Part shown: positions 6,473 through 10,735 of the stretch, in pieces
Numbering within the stretch: position 1 is the first letter of the stretch
Layout of the letters: the number at the start of each line of letters is the position of its first letter
Assembly: GCA_937864935.1 (NCBI GenBank)
Contig: CALMDN010000037.1
Location: 1-10,735, forward strand
Origin: an uncultured Bacteroidales bacterium
GTDB lineage: Bacteria; Bacteroidota; Bacteroidia; Bacteroidales; Lentimicrobiaceae
Length of the DNA: 10,735 nucleotides
Direction: 5' to 3'
Position numbers and translations under genes: made by a program
The notes under the pieces: model-generated
What the model saw: the letters and a program-made list of their open reading frames with translations, nothing else
Told to the model about the DNA's origin: nothing
Database searches by the model: none

Positions 6473-9400
6473 ATGGCTTTCAGAAAAGACAGCACAATTT
6501 CCAGTAATTTCTCAAGTATAACCATAAGCCTGGCTTCACCGGAAGCAATTCTCGAACGTTCGAGCGGTGAAGTGCTCAAACCCGAAACAATCAACTACCG
6601 TACCTATAAACCGGAGCGTGACGGATTGTTCTGTGAGCGTATTTTCGGCCCGGTAAAAGATTGGGAGTGCCATTGCGGGAAATACAAAAGAATCCGTTAC
6701 AAAGGCATTGTCTGCGACCGCTGTGGTGTTGAGGTAACCGAAAAGAAAGTCAGGCGTGAGCGTATGGGACACATCCAGCTGGTGGTTCCCGTGGCACACA
6801 TCTGGTTCTTCAGGTCGTTGCCCAACAAAATCGGAGCATTGCTCAACCTCAATACAAAACGTCTCGATTCCATCATCTACTATGAGCGGTATGCTGTAGT
6901 TCAGGCTGGTATCATGGATGGCGTTATGCTCAAGGATGACGTCAAGATTGAAAAGCTTGCCCTGCTTACCGAAGAACAGTATTTCGAGGTGCTTGATGCT
7001 TTACCCAAAGAAAATCAATACCTCGACGACAGCGATCCCAATAAGTTTATCGCAAAAATGGGAGCTGATGCCTTGTTCGACCTGCTGAAAGGAATAGACC
7101 TTGACCATGAGTCATTCGATCTTAGGCACAAGGCCAATACCGAAACTTCGCAGCAGAGGAAAGCCGATGCACTTAAAAGGCTTCAGGTTTTCGAAGCATT
7201 CCGCGATGCACAGACCCGCATTGAGAATCGTCCTGAGTGGATGATTGTTAAAGTGGTGCCGGTAATCCCACCTGAACTCAGACCTTTGGTTCCCCTCGAT
7301 GGCGGACGTTTTGCCACCAGCGACCTGAACGACCTTTACAGAAGGGTGATCATCCGCAACAACCGTCTGAAAAGGCTGATTGAAATCAAAGCTCCGGATG
7401 TGATCATGCGTAACGAAAAGCGTATGCTTCAGGAAGCGGTGGATTCATTGTTTGATAATTCACGCAAAGCCAACTCGGTAAAAACCGAATCAAACAGGGC
7501 GCTCAAATCACTCAGCGACAGTCTGAAAGGTAAACAAGGCCGTTTCCGTCAGAACCTGCTTGGTAAACGTGTCGACTATTCGGGTCGTTCGGTTATCGTC
7601 GTGGGTCCGGAACTTAAACTGAATGAGTGCGGTATCCCCAAAGATATGGCATCGGAACTCTTCAAGCCGTTTATCATCCGCAAGATGCTTGAAAGAGGTA
7701 TCGTGAAGACTGTTAAATCAGCCAAAAAGATTGTCGACCGCAAAGATCCCGTTGTTTGGGATATTCTTGAAAATATTCTGAAAGGACACCCTGTATTGCT
7801 CAACCGTGCTCCCACACTTCACCGGCTCGGTATCCAGGCATTCCAGCCCAAGCTGATTGAAGGTAAAGCGATCCAGCTTCATCCGCTGGTATGTACTGCA
7901 TTCAATGCTGACTTTGACGGTGACCAGATGGCCGTGCATGTTCCTCTGGGAAATGCTGCCATTCTTGAAGCACAGTTGCTCATGCTCGCTTCACACAACA
8001 TTCTGAACCCGGCCAATGGTGCTCCGATCACGGTTCCTTCACAGGACATGGTACTCGGGCTCTATTATATGACCAAAGGCCGCAAATCGATCCCGGAGAA
8101 CCCGGTCAAGGGGGAAGGCATGATCTTCTATTCACCGGAAGAAGTGATCATTGCGTACAACGAAAAGGTAGTGGATCTCCATGCTTACATCAAGGTTAAA
8201 ATCGTTAACCCCGATGAAATGGATACACCCGCAAAACTGATTGAAACGACCGTAGGCCGCGTGCTCTTCAACCAGGTTGTTCCGGCTGAATTCGGATACA
8301 TCAACCAGTTGCTGACCAAGAAAGCCCTCAGGGACATCATCGGAGATGTACTGAAAAAAACCGGTACTGCCAAAACTGCACAGTTCCTCGACGACATCAA
8401 GAACCTGGGTTATACCATGGCCTTCAGGGGAGGTTTGTCGTTTACCCTCAGCGATGTAATCGTTCCGGAGGTTAAAGAAGAACTGGTAAACCAGGCCAAT
8501 GAAGAAGTTGATGAGGTAATGAGCAATTACAACATGGGATTCATTACCAACAACGAACGTTACAATCAGATTATTGATATCTGGACACATACCAACTCGA
8601 GATTGACCTACACCCTGATGGAGAATCTTTCCAAAGATCACCAGGGATTCAATCCGGTTTACATGATGCTTGATTCAGGTGCCCGAGGATCCAAAGAGCA
8701 GATTCGTCAGCTCTCTGGGATGAGGGGTCTGATGGCAAAACCGCAGAAATCCGGAGCTACCGGAGGTGAAATTATCGCGAACCCGATTCTTTCCAACTTT
8801 AAAGAAGGTCTGTCGGTTCTTGAGTACTTTATTTCTACCCACGGTGCCCGCAAGGGTCTTGCCGATACCGCACTTAAAACTGCCGATGCCGGTTACCTTA
8901 CCCGAAGACTGGTGGATGTTGCGCAGGATGTGGTAATCACACAGTCAGACTGTGGTACCCTCCGCGGACTGACAACCACTGCACTCAAGAAAAACGAAGA
9001 AGTGGTTGAAACCCTTTACGACCGTATTCTTGGCCGCGTATCCCTGCACGATATCTATCATCCGCAGACCGGAGAACTGATTGTGAGTGCCGGTTCTGAG
9101 CTTACTGAAGGTGTTTCGCGCGTGATTGAGGAGTCTCCCATTGAAGCAGTTGAAATCCGCTCGGTACTTACCTGCGAATCGAAGAAGGGTGTTTGTGCCA
9201 AATGTTATGGGCGTAACCTTGCTTCCGGTCAGATGGTGCAGAAAGGCGAGGCAGTGGGCGTAATTGCGGCCCAGTCGATCGGAGAGCCCGGTACGCAGCT
9301 TACCCTCCGTACATTCCACGTTGGGGGTACTGCATCCAACATCTCGGTTTCTTCACGCATTGAAGCCAAATACGATGGTATCCTCGAAATTGATGAACTC

Positions 9401-10735
9401 AGGTTCGTAGAGTATGAGAATGCCGAGGGCAAGAAATACGATATCGTCATCGGCCGTTCAGCCGAGATGCGTATCGTTGATAAAAACACCGGTATTGTTC
9501 TTGCCTCTGCCCACATTCCTTATGGTGCCAATCTTTATTCCCGTCAGGGAGATGAAGTTACCAAGGGTATGCTCATCAGTGACTGGGATCCGTACAATGC
9601 TGTAATTCTGTCGGAAGTATCCGGAAAAGTTGTTTTCGATAACATCATTGAAGGAACAACCTACAGGGTTGAGTCAGATGAACAGACAGGCTATCATGAT
9701 AAAGTGATTATAGAGTCACGTCAGAAGGCTAAAAATCCGAGCATCAGGATTGTTGGCAGTGATAACGCCGACCTGAGGGTATATGACATCCCTGTCGGAT
9801 CACACATTATTGTTGAGGAAAGTCGTAAAATCAAGGCTGGTGAAATTCTGGTCAAGATCCCGCGCGCCATCGGTAAATCCGGTGACATCACGGGAGGTCT
9901 GCCACGTGTTACCGAATTGTTTGAAGCCCGCAACCCATCCGATCCGGCAATTGTTGCTGAAATCGACGGTGTTGTGTCGTTTGGTAAAAAGCTCAAACGT
10001 GGTAACCGTGAAGTAATCATCACCTCCAAAACAGGAGAAGAGAAGAGCTACCTGATTCCGACATCCAAACAGATTCTTGCACAGGAAAACGACTACATCA
10101 AAGCCGGTACCCCGCTTTCTGAAGGAGCCATGACCCCCAGTGACATCCTGGCGATCAAGGGACCCATGAAGGTTCAGGAGTACATCGTGAATGAGATTCA
10201 GGAAGTTTACCGTTTGCAGGGTGTGAAAATCAACGATAAGCATTATGAGGTAATTGTCCGTCAGATGATGCGTAAGGTTGAGGTTGCCGATCCGGGTGAT
10301 ACCAAATTCCTCGAAGGAGAGCTTGTCAACAAGATCGACTTCCATGATGAAAACGACTGGATCTTTGGAAAGAAAGTGGTGATTAACCCAGGTGATTCAA
10401 CCAACCTTAAACCAGGTCAGATTGTTACAGCCCGCAAGCTCCGCGATGAAAACTCATTGCTCAAACGCCGCGATAAAAAACTCATAGAAGCCCGTGATGC
10501 CCAACCTGCAACTGCCAAGCAGGTGTTGCAGGGGATTACCCGTGCATCCTTGCAGACAAAGAGTTTCATCTCTGCAGCATCTTTCCAGGAAACAACCAAG
10601 GTTCTCACCGTTGCCTCTATCAATGCCAAGAGCGATGACCTTCTCGGACTAAAAGAGAATGTTATCGTAGGGCATCTGATTCCGGCCGGAACCGGATTGC
10701 GTGAATATGATGACCTGATTGTTGGCTCGGCCGAT
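6473..10735 (+). CDS. rpoC: DNA-directed RNA polymerase subunit beta' (3' end outside window)
   Basis: The frame stays open for 1421 codons from ATG 6473 to the window edge. Bacteroidota beta' is typically only slightly longer, so probably just the C-terminal tail is missing. Landmarks in order: the first zinc site C66, C68, C81 and C84; [19 protein letters not shown] around 356-376; the catalytic Mg-binding motif NADFDGD at 478-484 (D480, D482, D484); the bridge helix from about F786 ([20 protein letters not shown]); the second zinc site C827, C901, C908 and C911; and the trigger loop around 925-952. An insertion of about 185 residues (about 953-1137), positioned like E. coli SI3, separates the trigger-loop halves before [13 protein letters not shown]. 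The last conserved segment seen is [18 protein letters not shown]. The start matches the phylum's usual MAFRK N-terminus. It lies 99 bases after rpoB and has no Shine-Dalgarno sequence. Confidence 0.98.
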   Translation, partial: MAFRKDSTISSNFSSITISLASPEAILERSSGEVLKPETINYRTYKPERDGLFCERIFGPVKDWECHCGKYKRIRYKGIVCDRCGVEVTEKKVRRERMGHIQLVVPVAHIWFFRSLPNKIGALLNLNTKRLDSIIYYERYAVVQAGIMDGVMLKDDVKIEKLALLTEEQYFEVLDALPKENQYLDDSDPNKFIAKMGADALFDLLKGIDLDHESFDLRHKANTETSQQRKADALKRLQVFEAFRDAQTRIENRPEWMIVKVVPVIPPELRPLVPLDGGRFATSDLNDLYRRVIIRNNRLKRLIEIKAPDVIMRNEKRMLQEAVDSLFDNSRKANSVKTESNRALKSLSDSLKGKQGRFRQNLLGKRVDYSGRSVIVVGPELKLNECGIPKDMASELFKPFIIRKMLERGIVKTVKSAKKIVDRKDPVVWDILENILKGHPVLLNRAPTLHRLGIQAFQPKLIEGKAIQLHPLVCTAFNADFDGDQMAVHVPLGNAAILEAQLLMLASHNILNPANGAPITVPSQDMVLGLYYMTKGRKSIPENPVKGEGMIFYSPEEVIIAYNEKVVDLHAYIKVKIVNPDEMDTPAKLIETTVGRVLFNQVVPAEFGYINQLLTKKALRDIIGDVLKKTGTAKTAQFLDDIKNLGYTMAFRGGLSFTLSDVIVPEVKEELVNQANEEVDEVMSNYNMGFITNNERYNQIIDIWTHTNSRLTYTLMENLSKDHQGFNPVYMMLDSGARGSKEQIRQLSGMRGLMAKPQKSGATGGEIIANPILSNFKEGLSVLEYFISTHGARKGLADTALKTADAGYLTRRLVDVAQDVVITQSDCGTLRGLTTTALKKNEEVVETLYDRILGRVSLHDIYHPQTGELIVSAGSELTEGVSRVIEESPIEAVEIRSVLTCESKKGVCAKCYGRNLASGQMVQKGEAVGVIAAQSIGEPGTQLTLRTFHVGGTASNISVSSRIEAKYDGILEIDELRFVEYENAEGKKYDIVIGRSAEMRIVDKNTGIVLASAHIPYGANLYSRQGDEVTKGMLISDWDPYNAVILSEVSGKVVFDNIIEGTTYRVESDEQTGYHDKVIIESRQKAKNPSIRIVGSDNADLRVYDIPVGSHIIVEESRKIKAGEILVKIPRAIGKSGDITGGLPRVTELFEARNPSDPAIVAEIDGVVSFGKKLKRGNREVIITSKTGEEKSYLIPTSKQILAQENDYIKAGTPLSEGAMTPSDILAIKGPMKVQEYIVNEIQEVYRLQGVKINDKHYEVIVRQMMRKVEVADPGDTKFLEGELVNKIDFHDENDWIFGKKVVINPGDSTNLKPGQIVTARKLRDENSLLKRRDKKLIEARDAQPATAKQVLQGITRASLQTKSFISAASFQETTKVLTVASINAKSDDLLGLKENVIVGHLIPAGTGLREYDDLIVGSAD

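Noticed and set aside
9326..9885. The insertion of about 185 residues in the beta' trigger loop as a novel domain
   Set aside because: Its position and size match the known SI3 insertion of E. coli and related lineages and, to my knowledge, it is usual in Bacteroidota.

Overview
The window is a chromosomal housekeeping segment with the order nusG (3' end), rplK, rplA, rplJ, rplL, rpoB, rpoC (nearly complete), all on the + strand. The proteins point to Bacteroidota, probably Bacteroidales or a relative. The evidence is the phylum-typical beta' N-terminus with the [13 protein letters not shown] zinc segment, RpoB stretches such as [34 protein letters not shown], and A/T-rich leaders mostly without Shine-Dalgarno sequences. 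The species assignment is an inference.

Layout: positions 1-159 hold the C-terminal KOW domain of NusG. Positions 203-2429 hold four large-subunit ribosomal proteins (L11, L1, L10, L7/L12), which form or neighbour the two stalks of the 50S subunit. Positions 2567-6373 encode RNA polymerase beta, and 6473 to the window end encodes beta', cut off shortly before its natural C-terminus. No gap between genes exceeds about 140 bases. No tRNA, rRNA, CRISPR array, insertion sequence or accessory gene is visible. The longer open frames on the opposite strand lie entirely over conserved genes and are shadows.

The genes probably form one transcription unit or a few overlapping ones, coupling ribosome stalk proteins and the elongation factor NusG to RNA polymerase synthesis, as in the classical rplKAJL-rpoBC cluster. 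No convincing promoter is visible. The structure beyond the genes lies mainly in the two gaps around rpoB. Each contains a long, nearly symmetric, imperfect hairpin (2458-2499 and 6381-6426) without a strong U-tract. These are candidates for RNA processing, stability or partial attenuation signals that could set beta/beta' output against the more abundant ribosomal proteins. rpoB also appears to start with TTG.

The most notable coding observation is in the rifampicin pocket of RpoB. The residue equivalent to E. coli His526 is Asn (N486), and a nearby usually conserved Pro (E. coli 560) is Thr (T520). This suggests possible intrinsic reduced rifamycin sensitivity. I see no previously undescribed system here; this is an ordinary core-genome region with a few details worth checking.
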